DNA from: Clostridium acetireducens DSM 10703
GTDB lineage: Bacteria > Bacillota > Clostridia > Clostridiales > Clostridiaceae
Assembly: GCF_001758365.1 (NCBI RefSeq)
Contig: NZ_LZFO01000012.1
Span: 1-64,000 of the forward strand
Length of the DNA: 64,000 nt
Direction of reading: 5' to 3'
Positions within the stretch are counted from its first letter, which is position 1. Each line of letters starts with the position of its first letter. Below are positions 38,382 to 47,200 of the stretch, in pieces. The notes below the pieces were generated by a model that saw only the letters and a program-made list of their open reading frames with translations, was not told the DNA's origin and ran no database searches. The position numbers and the translations under genes were made by a program.

Positions 38382-39011
38382 ATGGCAGAATTGTTGTTTA
38401 AAAATTTACCATCTCTTTTAAACGATATGGAGCAAAAAGGATGGATTATTGATTCATTTCTATTTAGATATAAAGAAGAAGGTTATTTTGTGATATTAAC
38501 ACTTTATAGAGAAAATCAGAGAAAACCAAGTAAATATGCTAAGGCGAAAGTGGAATTTGTAAAAAGAAGCAATATAAATGATTCAATTAATGGATATATT
38601 GATTTTTACAACGTTTACTTTCATAGTAAAAAAGAATTTTGTGATTTTTTTGGTGTCAAAATAGGAAATGCAAACAGAGATTTATTTAAAGGTTTTTCAA
38701 AACTTTTTGCTAATTTTATTCCTAAAGAGAAAAAATTTAATAAAAATGATACTGAAAAAAGATTAATAGGGAGCCGTGCTGAGGGAAATAATCCTAAGGC
38801 GATATATTGCTATGATGTACATCGTAATGGGAAAAAAGAAAATGGTTCATTAAATCAACGTAGCATTGAAAATAGTAATAAGGCACAATCATTACGTCCA
38901 GAAATATATGAACATTATTGTGGTGATATGAATTTAAGCTTCTTCTTTTCAGATAATTGGGAAGATGAAAAAAGCGATGAAGAAATCATGGCTATATTTG
39001 CAAATCGATAA
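38382..39011 (+). CDS. DUF6037-like protein between two RNA-like repeats
   Basis: 209 residues, soluble, basic in the middle and acidic at the end. Features are KGWIIDSFLFRY near residue 20, KVEFVKRSNINDSINGYIDFYN, and a C-terminal RSIENSNKAQSLRPEIYEHY followed by DEKSDEEIMAIF. This pattern matches what I remember of the DUF6037 family, a protein of unknown function from Firmicutes; the match is from memory only. No catalytic motif is apparent. The start has only a weak ribosome site (GAGG at 38369-38372). It is very AT-rich like the neighbouring HD-GHKL gene, and is bracketed by two direct copies of a structured repeat, as seen for RNA-linked toxin or abortive-infection genes. Confidence 0.6.
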   Translation: MAELLFKNLPSLLNDMEQKGWIIDSFLFRYKEEGYFVILTLYRENQRKPSKYAKAKVEFVKRSNINDSINGYIDFYNVYFHSKKEFCDFFGVKIGNANRDLFKGFSKLFANFIPKEKKFNKNDTEKRLIGSRAEGNNPKAIYCYDVHRNGKKENGSLNQRSIENSNKAQSLRPEIYEHYCGDMNLSFFFSDNWEDEKSDEEIMAIFANR

Positions 39012-39042
39012 TTTAAAAATTAAACAAGTAAACAGTTAATTT

Positions 39043-39120
39043 TAGCAAGGAGTTGACTTTCAACCACATCCTAGTACCCAGGTGGTGCTAATTTTAACAT
39101 TTATGTGACAATTATATAAT
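39043..39120 (+). ncRNA. Structured-RNA-like repeat, copy 2 (after DUF6037-like gene)
   Basis: Hairpin 1: GTTG (39052-39055), loop ACTTT, CAAC. Hairpin 2: TAGTAC (39072-39077), 7-base loop, GTGCTA, with one T-G pair where copy 1 has T-A. Loop sizes equal those of copy 1. Same orientation as copy 1. Confidence 0.55.
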
Positions 39121-39133
39121 AGCATCATCTTTT

Positions 39134-39208
39134 GATAAGCAGACATTATCAGCTGCAGTTTGGCTTATTAGCAAGATGCACCCAAGGGTCTGTCAAGAAC
39201 CCCAGGGG
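39134..39208 (+). other. Short open stretch interrupted by the IS element
   Basis: A 25-codon stop-free reading (beginning DKQTLSAAVWLISKMHP) with a base composition like the island to the right ends exactly where the IS begins. It is probably a residue of an element gene cut by rearrangement. The frames on the two sides of the IS do not join directly. Confidence 0.4.
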
Positions 39209-40788
39209 CAATGTCATAAAGCTATGATTCAATATTTTTACAAAATATAATCATGAAAAGAAGTTTATAATAACCATGAACTTCTTTTCATGATTATTGT
39301 TATTAGTATTATAAAATTGGGTATAAGAAATAAACCTTCATCATATTAAAGAAAGTTTTCCCCATAAATATATATAAATGTATTTTACAAAGCTCTTTTT
39401 TTATTCATTCTATTTACCATTTGAGTAGATTTGTTATTTTTTCTCTTAAAATTCCTATCAGGTCTAATAGGAATCACATTCCTTTCAATCTCTTTTTCAA
39501 TATGTTTTAGCATCCTTGAGCGCTTCCAAGGATTATTTATAGATATCATAGTAATCAATGTATCTTTAAGTTTACCAATTAAAACATTAGTATTAACTTT
39601 ATACTCATACTTTAATCCTTTTTCTTTATATTCTTCTTCAATTATTTGATTAGCGTCTTTTTTTGCTAATGCAACCATATTAGCCAAGTACATTGTTGCA
39701 TAAAAATCTTGTTCTATGGCTATTGGTGTTTCACCTGTAAAATTCTCAATTTGCAACTTATTTTTTATTTCATTATACTTAATTTCAATTCCCCATCTTT
39801 TAAAATAGAGTTCTTTAAAATCTGCTACTGTAAAGTCTTCATCAAATATATTAGTTATTAGAGTCTCAATTATTCCTGAATTTAATTTAAACTTTAATAC
39901 TCTCATTTTTAATATGATATCTTTATATTTAACTTCTACAATTTGATCTTGATTTGGAGCATTAACAACTACTTTTAAAAATCCATTACTAACTCTCATT
40001 AAATACTTCAATTATTTTCCTTCAAGAAAATTTATAAAATCTCTTGATGGATAGCCCCTATCAAATAATAGCAAATCATTATATGTGCCATATTCACACA
40101 TTTTAATTATTAAATTTTCTGCTAATTCTCTTTCTCCAGTTCTATAATTATCTATTTTTGATGCTATGATCATATCATTTTCTATGTCATACAAAGCAGA
40201 AGCTTGAGCACGTGCAACCTTAGCATTTTGATTTTCAATATATCCAAATTTTTCTCTTAATTCTGCGCTATTATGTAATTGTATTACGGTTCCATCAATT
40301 GCTAATAATCTATATCCTCTATATGTGTTAAAAGGTGTGTTTTTATAAAACCATTTGTTTACTTCTTCTAGAAGATATATAAATGCCTTAGGTGAAACCT
40401 TTCTACGAGCTTGAGAAAATGCTTGTTTAGTTATGGTTACATCACTTTTTTGGACTTTATTAAAAAAATCATCTAATTCAATTTGTAAACTCTTTTTTAC
40501 AAAATTTAGTATAAATAATATTATGTCAGTAAATTTCAATTTGCTACCTCCCATTCTTGTAAAATATGTTTCTTTAAGCCTAAATTTATATAGAAACATT
40601 ATATCATTTATAACGTGATTTGATTCTTTAATTCCTTCTTTAAAATTATTAATTTTACCCATAAAAAATTCCTCCATCAATATTTAATAATGCAATATTG
40701 ATTATAGAGGAATTTCTTTAAAAAACTTATTTTCTGAATATTTATTATTTTGTTTTCCAGTTTATTCAAGCTTATCTTTATGACATTG
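39209..40788. mobile_element. IS4-family insertion sequence
   Basis: The ends are CAATGTCATAAAG at the left and its exact complement CTTTATGACATTG at the right (13 perfect bases, then imperfect). A single transposase gene on the minus strand fills it. No target duplication is seen at the two junctions, so one flank has been rearranged since insertion. Confidence 0.85.
39385..40662 (-). pseudogene. IS4-family transposase interrupted by a stop codon
   Basis: About 425 codons, DDE transposase. First Asp in LAIDGTVIQLH, second Asp in LLFDRGYPS, and the Y-R-E-K signature in YFKRWGIEIKYNEIKNKL. Both halves are in the same frame, separated by one TAA (40014-40012) directly after FINFLEGK. A single C-to-T change of CAA would explain it. 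The start at 40662 has GGAGGAA. Unless the stop is read through, the transposase is inactive. Confidence 0.85.
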
Positions 40789-40790
40789 TG

Positions 40791-41192
40791 CCGAGGGAGG
40801 GTTTTAGCGAAACTGCACTTGATAACCTAAAAGGATTGGTAGAAAGCAAAGAAACCCTTATAAAGAAAGCACTTGATACTGACTCTATTCCCATTATCAT
40901 AAATGAGGAATTTATAACCTTCCCTTGGTTCCAGAGTGAGTGCTCCGCAGAGGAGGTGAAGGCTTATACCCACTTTGTAACAGCACTTTGTGAAATGGCA
41001 AAGAAGCAGACCCGCGTCAACTCGACCGAGAAATCAGTGGAGAATGAAAAGTACGCTTTCCGTTGTTTCCTTCTAAGACTTGGATTTATCGGGCCAGAAT
41101 ACAAAACAGAACGAAAAATTCTCCTCTCCAAACTGTCGGGTAGCTCTGCCTTCAAAAGCGGAAGTGCCAAGCATCAGGAGGTGAGTGAATAA
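40791..41192 (+). pseudogene. C-terminal part of a 'virulence-related' type element protein
   Basis: About 133 codons in frame with a GTG formed by the last base of the IS. FPWFQSECSAEEVKAYTHFVTALCEMAK and the tail ENEKYAFRCFLLRLGFIGPEYK (quoted in parts) resemble the C-terminal half of proteins annotated as virulence-related in clostridial phages and integrative elements. The N-terminal half is missing because the IS and a rearrangement cut it. The last 45 residues resemble the tail of the amidoligase at 41555. Confidence 0.55.
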
Positions 41193-41419
41193 TGAATATC
41201 ATTCACCCAGAAATGCTAAAGCAACTTAGAAGTTATTACACTCCAGGAACTCGTGTCATGCTACTTAAGATGAATGACCCTTATACCAAGCTTCAGCCAG
41301 GAGATAAAGGTACGGTTACTAGTGTTGATGATTTGGGAACTATCCACGTCAGTTGGGATTCAGGCAGTTCCCTTGGAGTGGTTTTTGGAGAGGATTTATG
41401 CAAGAAAATCGAAGAATAA
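41192..41419 (+). CDS. DUF4314-type small protein
   Basis: 75 residues. PGTRVMLLKMNDPYTKLQPG and GTVTSVDDLGTIHVSWDSG form the compact beta-barrel-like DUF4314 domain found in phages and integrative elements. The start overlaps the end of the preceding fragment (TAATG), with GGAGGTG upstream. Role unknown. Confidence 0.75.
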   Translation: MNIIHPEMLKQLRSYYTPGTRVMLLKMNDPYTKLQPGDKGTVTSVDDLGTIHVSWDSGSSLGVVFGEDLCKKIEE

Positions 41420-41478
41420 AAACACACATTTTAAGCCCAATATGGCAGTAAATATGTAGATTTATGTTGCAGAATTGT

Positions 41479-41526
41479 CTTGCTATATAAGCCTTTTAGA
41501 GTGATATATGTACATGCCGAAAGGAC
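41479..41526 (+). promoter_or_regulatory. Candidate element promoter, copy A
   Basis: TTGCTA (41480-41485), a 17-nt gap containing CTTTTAGAG, and GATATA (41503-41508), followed by CATGCCGAAAG. A very similar block lies at 47147, before the first recombinase. Confidence 0.45.
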
Positions 41527-41554
41527 AAACACACTTTAAAAGGAGCGATACACG

Positions 41555-42454
41555 ATGTTAAGTGCAAAATTCGGGATTGAGATTGAATTTACAGGGATTA
41601 CAAGGGAAAGGGCAGCTAGAGTCGCTGCAGAATATTTGCAAGGCATTTACAGTGAAGGCGGGACTTACTACGACACCAAGAAGGTAAAAACTTCAGATGG
41701 TCGAGTGTGGAAGTTTATGTACGATGGGAGCATCAACTGCCAAAGAAAAGAAGGTAGAAGAAAAGTAGCTGCAGGTAGAGATTATAGCGTTGAGCTGGTT
41801 AGTCCAATCCTAACCTACCGGGAGGACATTGAAACTTTGCAGGAGCTAGTAAGAAAGCTTCGCAAATCTGGAGCCTTTACAAATACATCTTGCGGAATTC
41901 ACATTCATCTAGACGGTGCTGAACATACCCCACGAAGCATTCGAAACTTTGTAAATATCATTGCAAGCAAAAACGACTTATTTTATAAAGCACTTCAGAT
42001 TGCACCGCAGAGAATGAATTACTGCAAAAAGATGGACAGCATTTTGGTTGAGAAGATAAACCGTAAAAAGCCTAGAACCATGAGACAAATTGAGGACATT
42101 TGGTACGAGGGCTACAGCGAGAGTAGAAACACTCATTACCACAACAGCCGCTACCATTTCCTCAACCTTCACAGCTTTTTTACCGGAAACCATACAGTTG
42201 AACTTAGAGGGTTCAATAGCGAACTTCATGCAGGAAAGATAAGAAGCTACATTGTTCTAGCACTTGCCATCAACCACCAAGCCTTAACACAAAAGTGTGC
42301 ATCAGCAAAGAAACCACAGGTGGAAAACGAGAAATTTGCCATGAGAACCTATCTAAACCGGATTGGTTTCATTGGGGATGAATTTGCAAACTGCAGAGAA
42401 CATTTGACAGCAGCACTTTCGGGTTCAGCTGCATGGCGGTTTCGGGCGGCCTGA
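41555..42454 (+). CDS. Amidoligase-family protein
   Basis: 299 residues. The N-terminal KFGIEIEFTGITRERAA, then SVELVSPILTYREDIETLQEL and SCGIHIHLDGAEHTPRS are the signatures of amidoligase_2, an ATP-dependent peptide-ligase fold related to glutamine synthetase. In phages and mobile elements it is usually paired with a gamma-glutamylcyclotransferase gene, as here. The last 45 residues (ENEKFAMRTYLNRIGFIGDEF) resemble the tail of the protein at 40791. AAGGAG precedes the ATG. Likely makes a peptide tag or modifies a protein; target unknown. Confidence 0.85.
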   Translation: MLSAKFGIEIEFTGITRERAARVAAEYLQGIYSEGGTYYDTKKVKTSDGRVWKFMYDGSINCQRKEGRRKVAAGRDYSVELVSPILTYREDIETLQELVRKLRKSGAFTNTSCGIHIHLDGAEHTPRSIRNFVNIIASKNDLFYKALQIAPQRMNYCKKMDSILVEKINRKKPRTMRQIEDIWYEGYSESRNTHYHNSRYHFLNLHSFFTGNHTVELRGFNSELHAGKIRSYIVLALAINHQALTQKCASAKKPQVENEKFAMRTYLNRIGFIGDEFANCREHLTAALSGSAAWRFRAA

Positions 42455-42492
42455 GCTGCCCCTAACCCACAAAGCTAAGAAGGAGGATTACA

Positions 42493-43794
42493 ATGAAGAA
42501 TAAATTATATCTTGCCTATGGCTCCAACCTTAATCTAAAGCAAATGGCCGACAGATGCCCCACAGCGAAGGTGGTAGGAGCAAGTCAAATCAATGACCAC
42601 CGCCTATTATTTCGAGGGGCACACGCGGGCGCTGTGGCGACAATCGAGCCTTTTGAGGGTGGCAACGTACCAGTTTTAGTTTAGGAGATTACACCGACCG
42701 ATGAAGCGGCACTTGACCGTTACGAGGGATGGCCGTTCCTTTATCGAAAGGAAACAATAAAAGTGAAGTTGGGAAGCAAAACCGTCAAGGCGATGGTCTA
42801 CATCATGAATGATGGTAGACCGCTTGGACAGCCGAGTTGTTATTATTACAGTACAATTTTAGAAGGCTATAAGAGTGCGGGCTTCGATGTGGAAATCCTG
42901 CGCAAAGCTACAACTGATTCAATAGAATCGGAGGAGGTAGCTATCATTCTTATCGAAAAGCGTCTTGATTTTTCCTGCTATGTGCCGGACGGCTTTGGTA
43001 CTGGAGATTGTTTAATCATTTCAGATGACAGACTTCACATCATAGATTTCAAATATGGCATGGGTGTGCTTGTTGATGCGGTGGACAATCCACAGATGAA
43101 ACTGTATGCCTTGGGTGCCCTTGAAATCTATGACAGCCTTTATGATATCAACGAAGTATCGATGACGATTTTCCAACCAAGAAGAAAAAATGTCAGCACA
43201 TGGACTGTACCGGTAGAGGAACTTAAATGCTGGGCAGAAGAGGAGCTTAAACCAAAGGCAGTAAAAGCCTATAACGGCGAGGGTGAATATATACCAGGTG
43301 AATGGTGTACTTTCTGCAAAGCTGCAGTCAGATGCCGTGCAAGAGCCGAGGAAAAGCTGAAACTTGCCCAGACAGAGTTTAAGATGCCACCGTTACTTAC
43401 TGATAACGAGATAGAGGAGATTCTGTTCATTCTCCCCGACCTTACTAAATGGGCAAATGAAATAACTGCCTACGCCACAGACGCCGCTGTGAATCACGGC
43501 AAAGAGTGGAACGGTTTTAAGGTTGTGGAAGGTCGCTCTGTTCGTAAATACAAAGATGAAGATGCCATCGCAGAAAAAGCTGTGGCAAGCGGATTTAAAG
43601 ACATTTATCGTAAGAGCCTCATCCCTATGACAGAGATGCAGAAACTGATGGGTAAAACCAAATTCGAGGAAATACTCGGTGACCTCATTTATAAACCACC
43701 GGGCAAGCCGACTCTTGCTCCCAACTCAGATAAAAGACCGGCTATGAACGTAGCAGATGCAAAAAACGAATTTAACGAAATTATGGAGGATTAA
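42493..43794 (+). pseudogene. Broken GGCT fused to truncated DUF2800 protein
   Basis: ATG 42493 after AAGGAGG begins LYLAYGSNLNLKQMADRCP, the gamma-glutamylcyclotransferase (AIG2-like) nucleotide-like loop. TAG at 42682 stops it after about 63 residues where a Trp codon is expected. The same frame runs on through EITPTDEAALDRYEGWPFLYRK and CYYYSTILEGYKSAGFD, the rest of GGCT. At about 42940 it passes without a stop into EKRLDFSCYVPDGFGTGDCLI, the middle of DUF2800, a Cas4/RecB-like phage nuclease, ending at 43794 with its normal C terminus. A deletion has thus removed the intergenic part and the DUF2800 N terminus. ATG or GTG codons around 42763 could still start the back part. Confidence 0.75.
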
Positions 43795-43799
43795 ATATT

Positions 43800-44351
43800 A
43801 TGGCAAATAACACTAATAAAACTAAGGTTATCACAGGCGTAAACACAAGGCTCTCTTATTTCCACGGATGGGAGCCGGTATCTATTAACGGCGGTGCTGA
43901 GAAATACAGTGTGTCCGTTCTCATTCCAAAGGATGATAAGGAAACCATAGATGCAGTAAACGCTGCTATCGATGCAGCTATTGAAGAAGGCATTGCAAAG
44001 TTTGGTGGTAAGAAACCAAATAAAGCTACCATCAAACTTCCGCTCCGTGACGGCGATGTAGAGCGTGACGATGAGGCATATAAAGGGCATTACTTTATCA
44101 ATGCCAACAGCATAACCGCTCCCCAGATTGTAGACAAAAGAGTTAAACCTATTATGGACCGCAGTGAAGTGTACAGTGGTTGTTACGGTAGAGTTTCTCT
44201 TAACTTCTATGCTTTCAACTCCAACGGCAATAAGGGTGTAGCTTGTGGTCTTGGGAACATTCAAAAAATTAAGGATGGCGAGCCTCTCGGTGGAAAGACC
44301 TCTGCAGCAGATGATTTTACTACTCTTGTAGATGATGACTTCCTTGCCTAA
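43800..44351 (+). CDS. DUF2815 phage protein (probable ssDNA-binding type)
   Basis: 183 residues. The family is usually found between DUF2800 and DNA polymerase genes of phages, as here, and is thought to be a single-stranded-DNA-binding-type protein. The sequence ends in an acidic tail (DDFTTLVDDDFLA), a hallmark of SSB-like proteins. GGAGG lies before the ATG. Confidence 0.8.
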   Translation: MANNTNKTKVITGVNTRLSYFHGWEPVSINGGAEKYSVSVLIPKDDKETIDAVNAAIDAAIEEGIAKFGGKKPNKATIKLPLRDGDVERDDEAYKGHYFINANSITAPQIVDKRVKPIMDRSEVYSGCYGRVSLNFYAFNSNGNKGVACGLGNIQKIKDGEPLGGKTSAADDFTTLVDDDFLA

Positions 44352-44368
44352 AAGGAACGATGACATTG

Positions 44369-44406
44369 CGGTGGTGGAGGCTTTCCCTCTGCCACCTTTT
44401 TTCTTT
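44369..44406 (+). terminator. Hairpin with T run after DUF2815 gene
   Basis: GGTGG-GGAG and CTCT-GCCACC arms followed by six T, 18 bases after the stop. Confidence 0.6.
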
Positions 44407-44424
44407 TAGGAATGGAGGTGCATC

Positions 44425-44934
44425 ATGAAAGAAATCTGGAAAGATATACCCGGCTATGAGGGTAAGTATCAGGCAAGCAGTGAGGGCAGAATCAAAAGCC
44501 TGGAGCGTGTAATTCATAGCAGCAATCAGAACGGAGAGTTTGATTATTTATCAAGAGAAAGAATACTTCGCCCCGGAGTTCGAGGTAATTACCTTATGGT
44601 TATCCTAAATGACCCAAGGCATACCTTTGCGGTTCATCATTTGATTATGGCTGCTTTTGTAGGCGAAAGAGATGGTATGTATGTGCTTCATGCAAACGGG
44701 AATCCAAAAGATAACCGTCTGGAGAACCTTCGCTATGATTCACAGACAGAAAACATTTATGACGTTTATCGTCAAGGCAAGGCGTGGAAGAAACTTACTA
44801 CGGAAGATGTTGAAGGGATACGCTTTGGCATATTCTGCGGGTTTACCTGTACACGGCTTGGTGAATTATATGGTGTAGGCCATCAGGCTATAAGCAAAAT
44901 CAAGAATGGAGATAGATACGCATGGCTGGAATAA
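44425..44934 (+). CDS. NUMOD4/HNH homing endonuclease
   Basis: 169 residues. N-terminal NUMOD4 (IWKDIPGYEGKYQASSEGRI), then an HNH module (VHHLIMAAFVG, LHANGNPKDNRLENLRYDS) and a C-terminal helix-turn-helix-like stretch (TRLGELYGVGHQAISKIKNG). Free-standing endonuclease of phage type that spreads by cutting DNA lacking it. Its end overlaps the DNA polymerase start by 13 bases. Confidence 0.88.
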   Translation: MKEIWKDIPGYEGKYQASSEGRIKSLERVIHSSNQNGEFDYLSRERILRPGVRGNYLMVILNDPRHTFAVHHLIMAAFVGERDGMYVLHANGNPKDNRLENLRYDSQTENIYDVYRQGKAWKKLTTEDVEGIRFGIFCGFTCTRLGELYGVGHQAISKIKNGDRYAWLE

Positions 44935-46871
44935 AAACACTGCATTGTGATATTGAAACATACAGTAGCATCAATCTGGCAAAGTGTGGTGTCTATCACT
45001 ACTGTGAATCGCCAGATTTTGAAATTCTGCTATTCAGCTACTCTGTAGACGGCAGTGAGGTGAGAATAATCGACCTTGCCTGTGGCGAAAAGATACCACC
45101 GGACATCCTTTCTGCTTTGGAAGATGATGAGGTTATTAAATATGCCCATAACAGCTCATTTGAACGTGTATGCCTATCTCGTTTTCTCGGATATCCTGTT
45201 GGCGAGTATCTTGCCCCGAAATCCTGGAGATGCACGATGACTTGGGCGGCATATATGGGACTTCCCCTTTCCTTGGAAGGTTTGGGTGCCGTTCTTGGTC
45301 TTGAAAAGCAGAAGCTGACGGAGGGTAAAGACCTGATTCGATACTTCTGTGTTCCATGCAATCCGACAAAGGTAAACGGAAACCGCACAAGAAATTTACC
45401 ATCTGATGCTCCAGAAAAGTGGGAGCGTTTCAGGTTCTATAACATCCGAGATGTCGAAGTTGAAATGCAAATTGAGCAGAAACTGATTAAATTCCCCGTG
45501 CCGGATTCCATCTGGGAAGAATATCACCTGAGCGAAGAAATCAATGACAGAGGCATTCGTGTTGATATGCCTTTCGTAAAACAGGCCATTTCAATGGATG
45601 AAGTATCTCGCAAAAGCCTTACATCCTCCATGCAGGAACTTACGAATCTTGATAATCCTAACAGCGTGGTACAGATGAAGTCTTGGCTTTCGGATAACGG
45701 CATCGAGATGGAGACGCTAGGCAAAAAGGCTGTTGCGGAGAAGCTTAAGGAAACAGATGGCGAACTGAATAAGGTTCTTTCCCTCCGTCAACAGCTCGCA
45801 AAATCATCTGTAAAGAAATATACGGCTATGGAGAATGCCGTCTGCCACGATGATAGGATTCGTGGGATGTTTACTTTCCTGGGTGCCAATCGGACAGGAC
45901 GCTTCAGTTCAAAAATCGTGCAATTACAGAACCTGCCTCAAAATCATATGCCGGATTTAAAAGAGGCACGAGGCATAGTGAAAAGCGGTGATTATGAAAC
46001 GCTTGAAATGCTCTATGAAGATATACCGGACACCCTCTCACAGCTTATCCGCACAGCCTTTGTGCCAAAGGACGGCAATAAGTTTATTGTTGCAGACTTT
46101 TCTGCAATTGAGGCTCGTGTGCTTTCATGGCTTGCAGGTGAAGAGTGGCGAACCGAAGTATTCGCAAGCGGTGGTGATATTTATTGTGCATCTGCATCTC
46201 AGATGTTTAAAGTTCCTGTTGAAAAGCATGGTGTGAACGGTCATCTAAGGCAAAAAGGAAAAATAGCAGAATTAGCACTTGGATATGGTGGATCAGTCGG
46301 TGCATTAAAGGCTATGGGTGCATTGGAGATGGGACTTGCAGAGGAAGAATTTAAACCCCTTGTAAATGCCTGGAGGGCATCCAATCCAAACATCGTAAAG
46401 TTCTGGTGGGATGTGGACCGTGTTGTTAAGAAGTGTATTAAGGAAAACAAGTCACAGAAAACTAATAACATCGAGTTTCATTGCATGAGCGGAATGCTAT
46501 TTATTGTTCTCCCTTCCGGCAGACATCTTGCCTATGTAAAACCTCGTATCGGCGAAAATATCTTCGGTGGTGAGTCCGTGACTTACGAAGGTGTAGGAGG
46601 AACAAAGAAATGGGAGCGTATTGAAAGTTATGGCCCTAAATTTGTAGAAAATATTGTTCAGGCAATCTCCCGTGATATTTTGATGTATTCCATGATGGCA
46701 CTTCGTAATTGCAGCATTGTGGCTCATGTGCATGATGAAGTAATCATTGAGGCAGACCCTCGAATGTCCATAGATAGCGTATGTGAGCAGATGGGCAGAG
46801 TTCCCCCCTGGGCAAAGGGACTGCTCCTTGATGCCGATGGCTATGAATGCGACTTCTATAAAAAAGATTAG
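44922..46871 (+). CDS. Phage-type family A DNA polymerase
   Basis: 649 residues, the normal size for this phage family. N-terminal 3'-5' exonuclease begins CDIETYSS. Polymerase motif A is VADFSAIEARVLSW near residue 390, the O-helix region is RQKGKIAELALGYG near 445, and motif C is VAHVHDEVIIE near 605. All key residues are present, so the enzyme may be active although neighbouring phage genes are damaged. Confidence 0.93.
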   Translation: MAGIKTLHCDIETYSSINLAKCGVYHYCESPDFEILLFSYSVDGSEVRIIDLACGEKIPPDILSALEDDEVIKYAHNSSFERVCLSRFLGYPVGEYLAPKSWRCTMTWAAYMGLPLSLEGLGAVLGLEKQKLTEGKDLIRYFCVPCNPTKVNGNRTRNLPSDAPEKWERFRFYNIRDVEVEMQIEQKLIKFPVPDSIWEEYHLSEEINDRGIRVDMPFVKQAISMDEVSRKSLTSSMQELTNLDNPNSVVQMKSWLSDNGIEMETLGKKAVAEKLKETDGELNKVLSLRQQLAKSSVKKYTAMENAVCHDDRIRGMFTFLGANRTGRFSSKIVQLQNLPQNHMPDLKEARGIVKSGDYETLEMLYEDIPDTLSQLIRTAFVPKDGNKFIVADFSAIEARVLSWLAGEEWRTEVFASGGDIYCASASQMFKVPVEKHGVNGHLRQKGKIAELALGYGGSVGALKAMGALEMGLAEEEFKPLVNAWRASNPNIVKFWWDVDRVVKKCIKENKSQKTNNIEFHCMSGMLFIVLPSGRHLAYVKPRIGENIFGGESVTYEGVGGTKKWERIESYGPKFVENIVQAISRDILMYSMMALRNCSIVAHVHDEVIIEADPRMSIDSVCEQMGRVPPWAKGLLLDADGYECDFYKKD

Positions 46872-46887
46872 AAAAAACATCAGATTT

Positions 46888-46926
46888 CACCTCCCGCCGT
46901 GGCTACCAGATAGGAGGTGTTTTTTT
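46888..46926 (+). terminator. Terminator hairpin after DNA polymerase
   Basis: CACCTCC and GGAGGTG arms followed by seven T. The right arm is also the ribosome site of the next small gene. Confidence 0.6.
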
Positions 46927-47142
46927 ATGAAGATTTTTCAAGTCACAGACAACAACCCAATACCAAGTGAAACTATAAAAATGACTAACAGCCAAATGCA
47001 GAAAGAGGCTGATTACTATATGGCTCAAAAACTGCTTAAACAGCTTTTATCTGCGGGGCTAATTTCACTGGATGAATTCGACAAAATTACAGAGTTAAAT
47101 CGCAAAAGATTCTCACCCGTTTTAGCAAAGATAATGCCCTAA
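46927..47142 (+). CDS. Small SHOCT-like protein next to recombinases
   Basis: 71 residues, ATG at 46927 with AGGAGG in the preceding hairpin arm. Residues 25-65 (KEADYYMAQKLLKQLLSAGLISLDEFDKI, in parts) give the short helix-turn of SHOCT-type modules. Such small genes commonly precede serine-recombinase arrays in clostridial elements. Function unknown. Confidence 0.7.
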   Translation: MKIFQVTDNNPIPSETIKMTNSQMQKEADYYMAQKLLKQLLSAGLISLDEFDKITELNRKRFSPVLAKIMP

Positions 47143-47146
47143 AACA

Positions 47147-47194
47147 CTTGCTATTACTGGCTTTTAGAGCGAATATGTCATATACCGAAAGCGA
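47147..47194 (+). promoter_or_regulatory. Candidate element promoter, copy B
   Basis: TTGCTA (47148-47153), 17-nt gap containing CTTTTAGAG, GAATAT, then CATATACCGAAAG. It aligns with copy A at 41479. It directly precedes the first recombinase gene. Confidence 0.45.
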
Positions 47195-47200
47195 GGTGAG

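Noticed and set aside
38228-39120. The two repeats as a CRISPR array
   Set aside because: Only two copies, 815 bases apart, with a gene between them and no cas genes.
39196-40799. CCCCAGGGG / CCGAGGGAG at the IS4 ends as a target duplication
   Set aside because: Only about half of the positions agree, so it is not a duplication.
43791-44366. 191-codon minus-strand frame opposite the DUF2815 gene
   Set aside because: The plus-strand DUF2815 reading has a ribosome site, acidic SSB-like tail and phage context; the minus frame has none.
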